This document shows positions 1-7,426 of a DNA stretch of 43,475 bases, one piece after another. The stretch covers positions 1-43,475 of the forward strand of contig JAQWQJ010000109.1 in the NCBI GenBank assembly GCA_029244725.1, in the 5' to 3' direction. The stretch's first letter is position 1, and each line of letters starts with the position of its first letter. Under the pieces are notes generated by a model. It was not told where the DNA came from. It did not search any database and worked only from the letters and a program-made list of their open reading frames with translations. Both the position numbers and the translations under genes were made by a program. Source of the stretch: Paracoccaceae bacterium. Its GTDB lineage: Bacteria > Pseudomonadota > Alphaproteobacteria > Rhodobacterales > Rhodobacteraceae.

Positions 1-140
1 AGACCAAGCAACAGAATGGCTCTGGACTTACAACAATGAACGACCCAACATGGGCATCGGCGGCATCACACCCGCTATGAAACTGAAAACAGCCGCGTGA
101 ATTCTACGGCTGGACCCCATTAAAAATGGGAGGATTACCG
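1..140 (+). mobile_element. Right end of an IS3-family insertion sequence
   Basis: The window opens inside an insertion sequence. The last 32 codons of an IS3-type transposase are followed by a short non-coding end that contains a small inverted repeat (ACCCCATT, AAAATGGGAGG) at about 114-133. The left part of the element lies outside the window. The exact right terminus near 140 is inferred, because the left inverted repeat and the target duplication cannot be seen. Confidence 0.7.
2..100 (+). CDS. IS3-family transposase OrfB, C-terminal fragment (cut by window edge)
   Basis: The reading frame from base 2 gives a 32-residue tail that stops with TGA at 98-100. It contains the W-x-x-YNxERP stretch (here WTYNNERPNMGIGG) followed by TPAMKL. 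That arrangement is typical of the extreme C-terminus of IS3-family rve/DDE integrase-core transposases. The catalytic DDE residues would lie upstream of the window, so integrity cannot be judged. No frameshift is visible in the part present. The element probably inserted into, or next to, the small hydrophobic gene on the opposite strand. Confidence 0.8.
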   Translation, partial: DQATEWLWTYNNERPNMGIGGITPAMKLKTAA

Positions 141-343
141 ATCGCTTCGGGATCGTTGACCTTTTCTACTGTGAAGAAACAGACACCTTCATATGCAGCC
201 ACACCAACACCCACTAATGCGCCAGTGACAATAACTGCAGGCGCCAAGACTATTGACGCAGCAGTTCCAATCAAGCCACCTGTCCCGCCCATAATTCCGA
301 CTGTACCAGCAGCAGAAGCTCCACCTGCCGTCGATGCTAACAT
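104..343 (-). CDS. Small Gly/Ala-rich hydrophobic protein, probably truncated by the IS end
   Basis: This is a 79-residue ORF rich in Gly, Ala and Val with one or two potential membrane segments (about residues 12-55). It starts at ATG 343 behind an AGGA six bases upstream, and an in-frame stop lies only 11 codons further up. Its last dozen codons run through the right end of the insertion sequence, so the original C-terminus has probably been replaced by IS-derived residues. I do not recognise a function. The overlapping plus-strand ORF at 126-386 has proline/threonine-rich composition and is less convincing. Confidence 0.4.
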   Translation of the reverse strand: MLASTAGGASAAGTVGIMGGTGGLIGTAASIVLAPAVIVTGALVGVGVAAYEGVCFFTVEKVNDPEAIGNPPIFNGVQP

Positions 344-444
344 CGTAAGTCCTGAGGCAGCATGTGTAATGCCACATCAACGGTGACCTTACAGTCTATT
401 AATGTCATTTTGTTTGTGGAAATATACCTCCAAGGAGAAACGAT

Positions 445-882
445 ATGGCCGGAAGCATTAATAAAGTCATTCTCATCGGTAACCTTGGTGCAGCACCTGA
501 AATTCGAAACCTGCCCAGCGGGCATAAAGTAGCCAATCTAAGGGTAGCGACCAGCGAACAATGGACGGACAAATCATCCGGCGAAAAGCGCGAACGTACG
601 GAGTGGCATACGGTGAGCGTCTTCAATCAGAATTCAGTTAGTTTTGCATAGAACTATCTGCAGAAAGGTTCCAAAGTCTACATTGAGGGACAGCTGCAAA
701 CTCGGAAGTGGCAAGATCAGTCGAGGCAGGACCGATATTCAACTGAGGTGGTAATTAATACCTTCGGCGGACAATTGAATGGCCTGTCATCAAATCATAG
801 CGGAGGTCTAGACCGCTTGGATCAGGATCAAAACTTTGGAACAGGAAGCAGTACAGAATTGAACGATACTATTCCATTCTAG
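445..882 (+). pseudogene. ssb: Single-stranded DNA-binding protein gene with in-frame TAG
   Basis: The frame begins [19 protein letters not shown], the standard OB-fold start of bacterial SSB, behind AAGGAG. After 68 codons it meets TAG at 649-651. The same frame continues as [20 protein letters not shown] and ends at TAG 880-882 with the tail DTIPF, the acidic-hydrophobic tip that SSB partners such as RecQ bind. The stop sits where SSB proteins usually carry Glu or Gln before the YLxKGSK motif, so a single base change (GAG or CAG to TAG) explains it. Without suppression, only an OB-fold fragment would be made. Everything downstream still looks like SSB, so the lesion is recent or is a sequencing error. 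The gene converges on the helicase gene that follows. Confidence 0.85.
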
Positions 883-1007
883 CGTGCTTAACCACATTAG
901 CTAGAATACACCTGGGAAACTTATAGCAAGCGACCCGTAGTTATTCAGTTATCAAAAACTTCGACATTATCGAACGATAATCCGTGCCTCCGAAAGTTTG
1001 CGCTTCT

Positions 1008-2714
1008 TCAAGGCAGGCGCTGGTTTGGTATTTCCATTATCTCTACAACCTCGCGAGCAAACATAGTCGCCTTTCTGGCGTTGCGTTTCCTCCAACACCC
1101 ATCGCAACAGGCGTTACGCCGTTCTCTTTTTTGTCTCTGAGCAAAAGCTAAACTCAGAAAAAATTTGCTTAGACGTGGGATAGGCTTGTGAGTTGAGCCC
1201 AATTCGTCAAGCAGGAGTTGGTTGAAACACTTGTCACGTTGATTTGCGAAGGATTTGATTTTCTGGATCGAATTTTTTCGCTTTTCCAGCGCAATTGACC
1301 TAGCCTGCGGTGAAATATTACTACCTTCCACCGACTTCTTGGCCATGAAGTTCAGGAGTTTTTCGTCATCGCTTTTTGTGAACAATACCGCGAGGCTCTG
1401 CCGTCCATCTCTACCAGCTCTTCCAAACTCTTGCGCATAATCCTCAACACTAGAAGGGTGATGCCAATGGAACACGAGCCTAACATCAGGAATATCCATT
1501 CCCATTCCAAATGCGTTGGTACAAATTAGGCAGGAGTTTTCCTTTACACCTTCCAAGCCAGCGTCACCATGAAACTGTGCTATGATCTGTTCGCGCTCCA
1601 TTTTGGGCAATCTTCCGTGAAAGAATTGAGCCGATATTTCATGCTGCAAGAGTAAATCACGGACCTGTTCGCCTTTTTTAATGGTAGGTACAAAGACAAG
1701 AGTCTTTCCAGAGCATTGATGGCGCATATTGGCGTGCAGTTCTCCAATTAGTTTCGCCCGATCTTTATCATCGTGCTTTTGCAGGCGAGCTAACGCGATA
1801 TTTTTGCGGTCCAAGTCTTCTACAAAAATTTTAGCTTTTTCAGCTTTAAGTGATTTTAGAATCTCGTTTCGAGTTTCTTTATTTGCAGTAGCAGTGAACG
1901 CGAGAATTGGAGGGGAGCCAAGTTGCTTGTGGTAGGTTCCTAGCTCGCTATACGCAGGCCGAAATGCGTCGCCCCATTTATCGATGCAGTGAGCTTCATC
2001 AACTATCAAATAACTGGGTCGATTGTCGTGAATAACCTGCAGCTCCCGCTGCCTCTTACGGCTTGCAACAAATCTCTCGGGCGCCAAATAAACGAGTTTA
2101 AAGATGCCCCTCTCGAGGAAATCGAGCCGTTGCGCCATTTCTTCCCGTGACAGGTCGCTATTTATAAAGGTTGCGGGAAAATTGCGTCGCAACAAACCAA
2201 CGACTTGGTCTGCCATCAGTGCTTTTAATGGAGAAACAACGAGTGAATGAGACTTCGCTAGAAGCGCAGGAATTTGAAAACATAAGCTTTTTCCACTCCC
2301 CGTCGGGCTTATAAGAAGTATGTGTTCTCCATTTAGCGCAGCAACAATTGGTTCCAGTTGATTTGGTCTGAGACGTTTTACGCCCATATACCTCAGAGCA
2401 ACGCCGAGCCGGTCACCTTGGAAGTTTTTCAACTCCTCACCACCAAATAATTTCGCAATTCGTACAGCCGTTGACTGAAGAAACTGTGCGCCAAGGCCTA
2501 CGTGCAAATTGGAATGTCTGGTCGCGTGGCAAGCGCCACACAGCGAGATTAGGTTTACTTCGATGTCTTGGCCACCCAAAGCTCTAGGCAATTTGTGGTG
2601 TACATGGGCATCGCGACCTTTTATGGATTTTCTGCACTCACAGCAGGTCCACTCGTCTCGATTTAATATCTCGAACCGAAGTTTTCTCCACTGGGGTCGG
2701 AAGTAGTAAGACAT
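1008..2714 (-). CDS. HNH nuclease-RecQ-like helicase fusion
   Basis: This 568-residue protein begins with an HNH nuclease module. It has the Cys pair C24/C27, HVHH at 37-40, an Asn at about 54, and C59/C62-H63. A superfamily 2 helicase of RecQ type follows: Walker A TGSGKS (138-143), DEAH (239-242), the RecQ aromatic-rich loop just after it (KWGDAFRP), motif III AFTATA, and motif VI with GRAGRDG. Near the C-terminus, CFNQLLLDELG and ACCDGC resemble the RecQ zinc-binding subdomain. A winged-helix or HRDC region is absent or very short. RecQ proteins unwind DNA 3' to 5', and an N-terminal HNH would add cleavage. The ORF is intact although both neighbours are broken, which argues for recent acquisition or selection. 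A role in defence or mobile-element control is inference; repair is the alternative. Confidence 0.85.
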   Translation of the reverse strand: MSYYFRPQWRKLRFEILNRDEWTCCECRKSIKGRDAHVHHKLPRALGGQDIEVNLISLCGACHATRHSNLHVGLGAQFLQSTAVRIAKLFGGEELKNFQGDRLGVALRYMGVKRLRPNQLEPIVAALNGEHILLISPTGSGKSLCFQIPALLAKSHSLVVSPLKALMADQVVGLLRRNFPATFINSDLSREEMAQRLDFLERGIFKLVYLAPERFVASRKRQRELQVIHDNRPSYLIVDEAHCIDKWGDAFRPAYSELGTYHKQLGSPPILAFTATANKETRNEILKSLKAEKAKIFVEDLDRKNIALARLQKHDDKDRAKLIGELHANMRHQCSGKTLVFVPTIKKGEQVRDLLLQHEISAQFFHGRLPKMEREQIIAQFHGDAGLEGVKENSCLICTNAFGMGMDIPDVRLVFHWHHPSSVEDYAQEFGRAGRDGRQSLAVLFTKSDDEKLLNFMAKKSVEGSNISPQARSIALEKRKNSIQKIKSFANQRDKCFNQLLLDELGSTHKPIPRLSKFFLSLAFAQRQKRERRNACCDGCWRKRNARKATMFAREVVEIMEIPNQRLP

Positions 2715-2814
2715 AAGCGGCCTATTTCATCTAAAAATTGATCGCAGTAACGATTGCCTCGCTGAGCGCAAGACTATACGAGCTTAAACGCATCCAAGTC
2801 ATAGCCGATTACCC

Positions 2815-3207
2815 TTACTTAAACCTTGCGTCGTTGAGAGCCCAATAAGCGTCGCTTCCCTTTGTGGCACCATTTTTCTTTGCTAAATCAAACGGTGTTT
2901 CTCAGTCATTATTAGTGGCGGCACCATTAGCGCCTGCTGCGATGAGAGCAGTAATGACCGCTGGGTTTTCGTTATACACAGCCGCGCCGTGTAGCGGTGT
3001 GCTGCCAGCCACGGTCCGAGCATTCACCTCAGCGCCAGCCGCGATGCAAGTCGATACGACCTTGACATCACCGGGCTCCCAAAACGCTTCTTTAGTTTGC
3101 CAGCTATCCGATATCCAGCCGTCACAATTCACCTGCTGCGCTGATGCAGCGGGAGCTAAGAGCGCAAAGAAAATGGTTGATATAAGTGGCGACAGTTTAA
3201 GCATCAT
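2815..3207 (-). pseudogene. Secreted ankyrin-repeat protein gene with in-frame TGA
   Basis: The likely start is the ATG pair at 3207/3204, behind GGGA. It is followed by a signal peptide (MMLKLSPLIST... ending AASA-QQ) and then ankyrin-repeat sequence, including AGAEVNARTVAGSTPLHGAA and ALIAAGANGAATNND. TGA at 2904-2902 interrupts the frame exactly where the repeat normally has Gly before ETPFDLA. The same frame continues ETPFDLAKKNGATKGSDAYW and ends at TAA 2817-2815. A GGA-to-TGA change would account for it. The intact product would be a small periplasmic or secreted ankyrin protein of about 130 residues with no catalytic domain. Plus-strand ORFs across this stretch are shadows. Confidence 0.75.
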
Positions 3208-3635
3208 TGTAATTCCCAAACGAAAAAGCGTAAACAGAAGCTTAAACGATGCAACCCGCTTGTGTAAGCTAATAGGCTTAGCGGAAAGCGCTGGTATGGT
3301 TTCCCGCACCTCTCGGCCAAACTTTAAACTCAAGCTTCGTGGACATATCGATCGCTGCTTTTCACAGGCGTTTCAGGCGCCTAACACCATGTGCGCCATC
3401 ATATTCATGCAATGGCTCGAGTTGATGTGATGATGCCTGTTTCAAAGAATCGTGGTGCGCAAAACCAATTCATGTAACCCGTGATCGAACGACACCCACT
3501 GTATTTCGCTGGGCCCTCCATTGTGAGCGAAGGTCTGCAGCGCCAACATGTATCGCCAGTTTTCACGAAGCGACTATTTCAAGATTGCGTTGAAAATAAA
3601 TAAGATTATAGTATAAAGCTATCGGAGATGGTGAA
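3208..3635. other. Intergenic region upstream of the GntR gene
   Basis: No convincing gene is seen. The right half carries the likely promoter of the regulator at 3636. The left half contains minus-strand codons in frame with the ankyrin gene (up to 3333), but they lack signal-peptide character and are not taken as coding. Confidence 0.5.
3590..3617 (+). promoter_or_regulatory. Predicted sigma-70 promoter of the GntR regulator
   Basis: TTGAAA (3590-3595) and TATAAA (3612-3617) are separated by 16 bases and lie 18 bases before the ATG at 3636. Overlapping the -10 element, ATAG-N7-CTAT forms a short dyad that could serve as an autoregulatory operator. A related AGCTTA/TAAGCT element lies at the -10 region of the transporter promoter near 6359. 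The operator idea is inference. Confidence 0.4.
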
Positions 3636-4430
3636 ATGGCAAAACGCAGCCCCCTTAGTCAGACAGGTTCGTTTGAAGGCGTGATCGAAATTCGCGGCAT
3701 TCTGGGCGCTGCTGTGAGTAATTTGGGGACCCGCATTGTTCGTGGTGATTGGCCCGAAGGGGGTGTTGTCACCAAGGAAGCCGATCTTGTGGAAGAACTG
3801 GCGGTGAGCCGCTCTGTGATCCGTGAAGCCTTTCGTATTTTAGGCGCAAAGGGAATGATCCGAAGTCGCACTTCGGACGGCACCAGAGTGCAGCCAAGGA
3901 GTGAGTGGCGACTTCTCGATCCTGATGTCATGGATTGGCGGATCAGGGCTGGTGATACGGAAAACCTGCTCCGAGACCTTTTGAAAGTGCGGTTGGTTCT
4001 TGAGCCCGGTGTGGCTTACAACACTACTAAACTTGCTGACGACGCCGCGCGCGATCGCATTGATGCGGCGTGGCAAGCCAAAGTTGCCGTCGCTGACTTG
4101 CCGGGATTGACCCATGAAGAGCGCCGCGAGCAGTTCATCGAAACCGATCTTGAATTCCACCGCGCCTTTCTTTCAGCGGTCAATTCTGAATTGCTGGATC
4201 AGTTGTTCGCCGTCATCGAGGCGGCGCTTGGGCTGCTTCTTGATCTGCAGATGAAGGCGAAGGGCTACACCACCGTCATGATTGGAATGGAAGAAAGCCA
4301 TCTTCTGCACGAACATGTCTATAACGCCTTTGCGAAAGGTGACGCCGCCGCCACGCAGGACGCGATGCACCTTCTGATCCAGCGCGCGATAGAAGATGCG
4401 GAACAAGGGTTCCTTTTGCTAAAAGTCTAA
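3636..4430 (+). CDS. GntR-family regulator, FadR subfamily (FCD domain)
   Basis: This 264-residue protein has an N-terminal winged helix-turn-helix (about residues 25-95). The segment LVEELAVSRSVIREAFRIL is the typical GntR recognition region, followed by the wing TSDGTRV. A C-terminal all-helical FCD effector domain (about 110-255) carries the expected metal/ligand pattern, with D in ETDLEFHRAF and later His residues. FadR-type regulators with FCD domains usually bind organic or sugar acids and repress neighbouring catabolic genes. Placement directly before a glycoside hydrolase and the dgo-like operon suggests local control, similar in role to DgoR. The effector is unknown; galactonate or a related acid is the obvious guess. 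The gap to the next gene is 14 bases, so the two are probably co-transcribed. Confidence 0.9.
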   Translation: MAKRSPLSQTGSFEGVIEIRGILGAAVSNLGTRIVRGDWPEGGVVTKEADLVEELAVSRSVIREAFRILGAKGMIRSRTSDGTRVQPRSEWRLLDPDVMDWRIRAGDTENLLRDLLKVRLVLEPGVAYNTTKLADDAARDRIDAAWQAKVAVADLPGLTHEERREQFIETDLEFHRAFLSAVNSELLDQLFAVIEAALGLLLDLQMKAKGYTTVMIGMEESHLLHEHVYNAFAKGDAAATQDAMHLLIQRAIEDAEQGFLLLKV

Positions 4431-4444
4431 ATTGGAGTGATTGA

Positions 4445-5527
4445 ATGAAACAGGTGGAGCTGAGCGCTGCACAAGTTGCGGACGTGGCTGAACGGCTGGG
4501 AACGCACCCCTTTAAGGGATGGTTCTATGGCGATTCCGTTGGCTTTGAAGGGCTGGTGGCCGCCGCTGACATTCTCAATGACCCCAAATGGGTGAACTTC
4601 TCTCAGGGTTTTTTTCGGGCTTGGGCGACACGAATGGAGCCCTTTCAACCAGATGACAACACCGCGCCCGGGCACGTCATGTGCGATATCGTTGAGCGGA
4701 CCGGCGACAATGTCTTGAAAGAGGCCGTTCTGGAACTTGCGCGACATCTGCGAAGCCGCCGCAAGATTGGATCAGTATCGATCACCTTCGAAGACACTTT
4801 GCGATCCCTACGGCAACCCTATGGTGATGTATCACTATCCGTAGAACATCAGGAGAAAATGAAAGATCCCGGACCCGGGATATGGCTGGATTGTATGCAT
4901 TTCGATCCACCCTTCTTTGCCCATTTGTCGCGGATTGACCCTGACGGTGACTGGGCTGATGCCGCAATTTCGGAAATCCTTGGGTGCAAAGACTTGTTGC
5001 TTGACGAGGCAACCGGGCTTTATCGCCACTATTGGTTGGAAAAAACCGGTCAGTCCTACATCGATGGCTGGGGGCGCGGACAGGGTTGGGCCTTATTGGG
5101 GCTGCTCGATGTTGCCCACTATGTGCCCACAGAAACCGAAGGTGTTGTTGACGTATCCGCCGAAGCGTTGGCGTTGGCGCGACGGATGCTGACCTATCAG
5201 CTTGAGGACGGCAATTGGCATTGCATGGTGCATGAAGAGAGATCAGGCCCTGAGAGCTCAACCGCAGCATTTATGGCGACAGCGTTTTATCGCGGCATCA
5301 ATATGGGTTTGTTGCCTGACACCGAATTTAGAGAACCCGCTGATCGCGCGTTTAATGCAATGCTGGCTAATTTGGACAAAGACGGCAACCTGATGGGCGT
5401 GTCTGCGGCGGTCATGTCGGCCTTGGTTGACGAGCACTATTGGAATGTGCCGCTGAACCGAATTGTCCCTTGGGGACAGGGTCCGGTCTTAACCGCTATT
5501 GCCGCCCGAAACGCGGTGCTGGCCTAA
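4445..5527 (+). CDS. Glycoside hydrolase family 88/105-like (unsaturated uronyl hydrolase)
   Basis: The 360-residue protein has the (alpha/alpha)6-barrel signature of unsaturated glucuronyl/rhamnogalacturonyl hydrolases. IWLDCMHFDPPFFA (about 146-159) supplies a candidate catalytic Asp at 149, and YIDGWGRGQGWALLGL (205-220) matches the conserved GRG.GW motif. These enzymes remove the 4,5-unsaturated uronic acid left by polysaccharide lyases, acting on lyase-generated oligosaccharides. No signal peptide is seen, so it is probably cytoplasmic and works after uptake. It sits 14 bases after the GntR gene and converges on the SDR gene with only 10 bases between stops. No lyase is present in the window, so the substrate is not known. 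Assignment to GH105 rather than GH88 is uncertain. Confidence 0.8.
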   Translation: MKQVELSAAQVADVAERLGTHPFKGWFYGDSVGFEGLVAAADILNDPKWVNFSQGFFRAWATRMEPFQPDDNTAPGHVMCDIVERTGDNVLKEAVLELARHLRSRRKIGSVSITFEDTLRSLRQPYGDVSLSVEHQEKMKDPGPGIWLDCMHFDPPFFAHLSRIDPDGDWADAAISEILGCKDLLLDEATGLYRHYWLEKTGQSYIDGWGRGQGWALLGLLDVAHYVPTETEGVVDVSAEALALARRMLTYQLEDGNWHCMVHEERSGPESSTAAFMATAFYRGINMGLLPDTEFREPADRAFNAMLANLDKDGNLMGVSAAVMSALVDEHYWNVPLNRIVPWGQGPVLTAIAARNAVLA

Positions 5528-5537
5528 TCCTATAACC

Positions 5538-6314
5538 TTATTCGTACATGCGAATTGTGACACCGCCGTCGATAACAATGTTTTCACCGATCATGAAACG
5601 GGCTTCGTCGGATGCGAGCATGGTTGCAATGGCGGCAACTTCTGAAGGCCTGCACAAGCGGCCAACGGGCTGTTTGGCCTCGGTTTCCGCACGCGCCGCA
5701 ACGGGGTCATCCTGCTGATTGAAATACCAATCCGCGACCGGTGTCTCCACGTAACCCGGCGAGATCGCGTTAACCGCAACGCCCCTATTTGCATATTCCA
5801 ACGCTAATGAACGGGTTAGACCGAGTAGACCGTGTTTGGCGACCGGATAGGGGAATGTTGATTTCATGACGGTAAAGGCGTGGTTCGACACAATGTTAAT
5901 GATCGCGCCTTCGCCCTTTTTCAGCATGTCCGGCAATACCTGACGGCAACAATGCCAAACACCTTCAAGATCGACTGACATACATTTTCGCCAGTCCTCC
6001 ATGGTTGATTCAAGTGGCTCGTGAAATACGGCGATCCCGGCGTTGTTCACCAAAACATCGACCACCCCAAATGCCGCAACAGCCTTGTCATGCATGTTTT
6101 TTATACTGTCGGGCTCTGAAACATCGGTTTGGATGCAGATGACATCCGCTCCGGTTTGCGCCGCAATATCGCGTGCGGTTGCGTCGCCGGTTTCCTGATT
6201 CAGTTCTGCAATCACAACGCGGGCACCTTCTGTGGCGAATCGCAGCGCGATTGCCGCGCCGATGCCCTGACCGCCGCCAGTCACAATCGTGGTTTTCCCT
6301 TTGAGTCTGCTCAT
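5538..6314 (-). CDS. SDR-family NAD(P)-dependent dehydrogenase
   Basis: This is a classical short-chain dehydrogenase of 258 residues when started at ATG 6314, which has GGGAGG eight bases upstream; an in-frame ATG at 6359 has no such site. It shows the cofactor motif TGGGQGIG (12-19), NNAG (90-93), and the catalytic set S143, Y156, K160. It ends with the DGG stretch usual for the family. In this context it plausibly oxidises a sugar at C1 (aldose to lactone) or a hydroxyl of a sugar acid, feeding DgoD. The exact substrate cannot be read from sequence. It is divergent from the transporter operon and shares its regulatory region. Confidence 0.85.
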   Translation of the reverse strand: MSRLKGKTTIVTGGGQGIGAAIALRFATEGARVVIAELNQETGDATARDIAAQTGADVICIQTDVSEPDSIKNMHDKAVAAFGVVDVLVNNAGIAVFHEPLESTMEDWRKCMSVDLEGVWHCCRQVLPDMLKKGEGAIINIVSNHAFTVMKSTFPYPVAKHGLLGLTRSLALEYANRGVAVNAISPGYVETPVADWYFNQQDDPVAARAETEAKQPVGRLCRPSEVAAIATMLASDEARFMIGENIVIDGGVTIRMYE

Positions 6315-6335
6315 TGAAACCTCCCAGCTAAGGCA

Positions 6336-6364
6336 TTGTTGACTTTGTCTGATAAACATATAAT
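6336..6364 (+). promoter_or_regulatory. Predicted promoter of the sugar transporter/dgo operon
   Basis: TTGTTG (6336-6341) and a perfect TATAAT (6359-6364) are separated by 17 bases, 39 bases before the ATG at 6404. AGGGAGG lies just before that ATG. The same 90-base gap must also contain the SDR promoter on the other strand. Confidence 0.55.
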
Positions 6365-6403
6365 AGCTTAAAGACCAGAAAGAATTCTAGGGAGGATGAT
6401 AGA

Positions 6404-7378
6404 ATGTGGAATTGGAAATCGCTACAGACCGTAGCTGTCGCAGGTTTGATGTCAGCGACGATCGCTGGATCGGCCATGGCGCAGGACAATTTGATTGTTG
6501 CCATTTATAAAAGTGGCACGCAGCAGTATTTCATTGATCAGGCTGAGGGGTTTACTGCCGCAGCCGAAGAACTTGGCTATGAGGCCCGGATTATCAATGT
6601 TGAAACAGATTCGAACCTCGCCATCAGCGCGGTATCAGATGCTATTGCCGCGGGAGCCAAAGGAATTGGAATTACCGCACCGGATCAATCATTAGGTGCC
6701 GCAATTGCAACAGCAGCGGCCGAGGCAAATGTTTATTTGATCGCAACCGATGATCCATTGACTGATGCCGATGGCAATGCGGTTCCTTTTGCCGGATTTG
6801 ACGGCACTGCGATGGGTACAAAGGTCGGTGAACGTGCCGGTGAACTGCTGGCAGCGTCAAGTTGGCTGGTCGGTAGCAACTACGGCATCATGAGTGTCGA
6901 AGTGCAGACGCTTTCAGTGTGCAACGACCGGACCAATGCAGCAGCAGCTCAGGTCATTGCAGCAGGCGGTAGCGCCGACAACGTAATCCCGGTGGCATAT
7001 GATGGGACCGCTGATGCGTCTTTGACGGCCGCTGGTCCCGTGATCACAGCAAACCCCGGCGTCGATCATTGGGTCGTTTATGCTTGTAACGACGAAGGTG
7101 TCTTGGGTGCAACAAACGCGCTTAAGAACGCTGGGTTTGAGTCTGACGATGTTATCGCCGTTGGTCTTGGTGCCTATGAAGCCTGTCGCCCTTGGGCCGC
7201 TGGAATCGATACCGGTTTTAAAGCCGCGCTTTATATTTCTGGTGTGGATGTTGGTGACGCCGCCGCACGTGCTCTGATCAATTCGATCGAAACAGGTGCA
7301 CCGTTGCCGCCGATGACTGTTGCCAACACAACAATCGTCGATCCGACAACCTATGCAGACATCATGCCCTGCAACTAA
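6404..7378 (+). CDS. Periplasmic sugar-binding protein of ABC transporter (AraF-like)
   Basis: The 324-residue protein has a Sec signal peptide with predicted cleavage after A26 (SAMA-QD). A type I periplasmic-binding fold follows. Sequence such as CNDEGVLGATNALKNAGF and the following GLGAYEACRPW resembles the L-arabinose/galactose-binding group. Ligands for this group are monosaccharides bound in the cleft between lobes. It is the first gene of a plus-strand operon, followed by a strong stem-loop and then the ATPase gene, the usual arrangement that lets the binding protein be made in excess. The sugar is not certain; the downstream dgoD/dgoK genes point to a hexose, hexonate or uronate-derived sugar. 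Confidence 0.88.
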   Translation: MWNWKSLQTVAVAGLMSATIAGSAMAQDNLIVAIYKSGTQQYFIDQAEGFTAAAEELGYEARIINVETDSNLAISAVSDAIAAGAKGIGITAPDQSLGAAIATAAAEANVYLIATDDPLTDADGNAVPFAGFDGTAMGTKVGERAGELLAASSWLVGSNYGIMSVEVQTLSVCNDRTNAAAAQVIAAGGSADNVIPVAYDGTADASLTAAGPVITANPGVDHWVVYACNDEGVLGATNALKNAGFESDDVIAVGLGAYEACRPWAAGIDTGFKAALYISGVDVGDAAARALINSIETGAPLPPMTVANTTIVDPTTYADIMPCN

Positions 7379-7384
7379 AATAAT

Positions 7385-7410
7385 ATGGGCGGGCATAAAT
7401 GTCCGCCCAT
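7385..7410 (+). terminator. Stem-loop between binding-protein and ATPase genes
   Basis: ATGGGCGGGCAT pairs with ATGTCCGCCCAT over 12 base pairs with one G-U pair, followed by TTTT. It starts 7 bases after the stop of the binding-protein gene. It could be a leaky terminator or 3'-end stabiliser giving more binding protein than ATPase and permease. Confidence 0.75.
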
Positions 7411-7426
7411 TTTCCAGGGGGAAACC

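Noticed and set aside
445-882. TAG in ssb as pyrrolysine, or TGA in the ankyrin and spondin-like genes as a reassigned sense codon
   Set aside because: TGA and TAG end many other intact genes in the window at normal lengths (for example TGA for ssb-distant dgo operon genes and the ABC ATPases, TAG for the thiolase-like gene), no pylTSBCD genes or SECIS-like hairpin were seen, and the affected proteins have no need of special residues.
2864-3430. 188-residue plus-strand ORF opposite the ankyrin gene
   Set aside because: It is the antisense of ankyrin-repeat codons, with low-complexity Ala/Ser composition and no ribosome site; the minus strand has a signal peptide and repeats.
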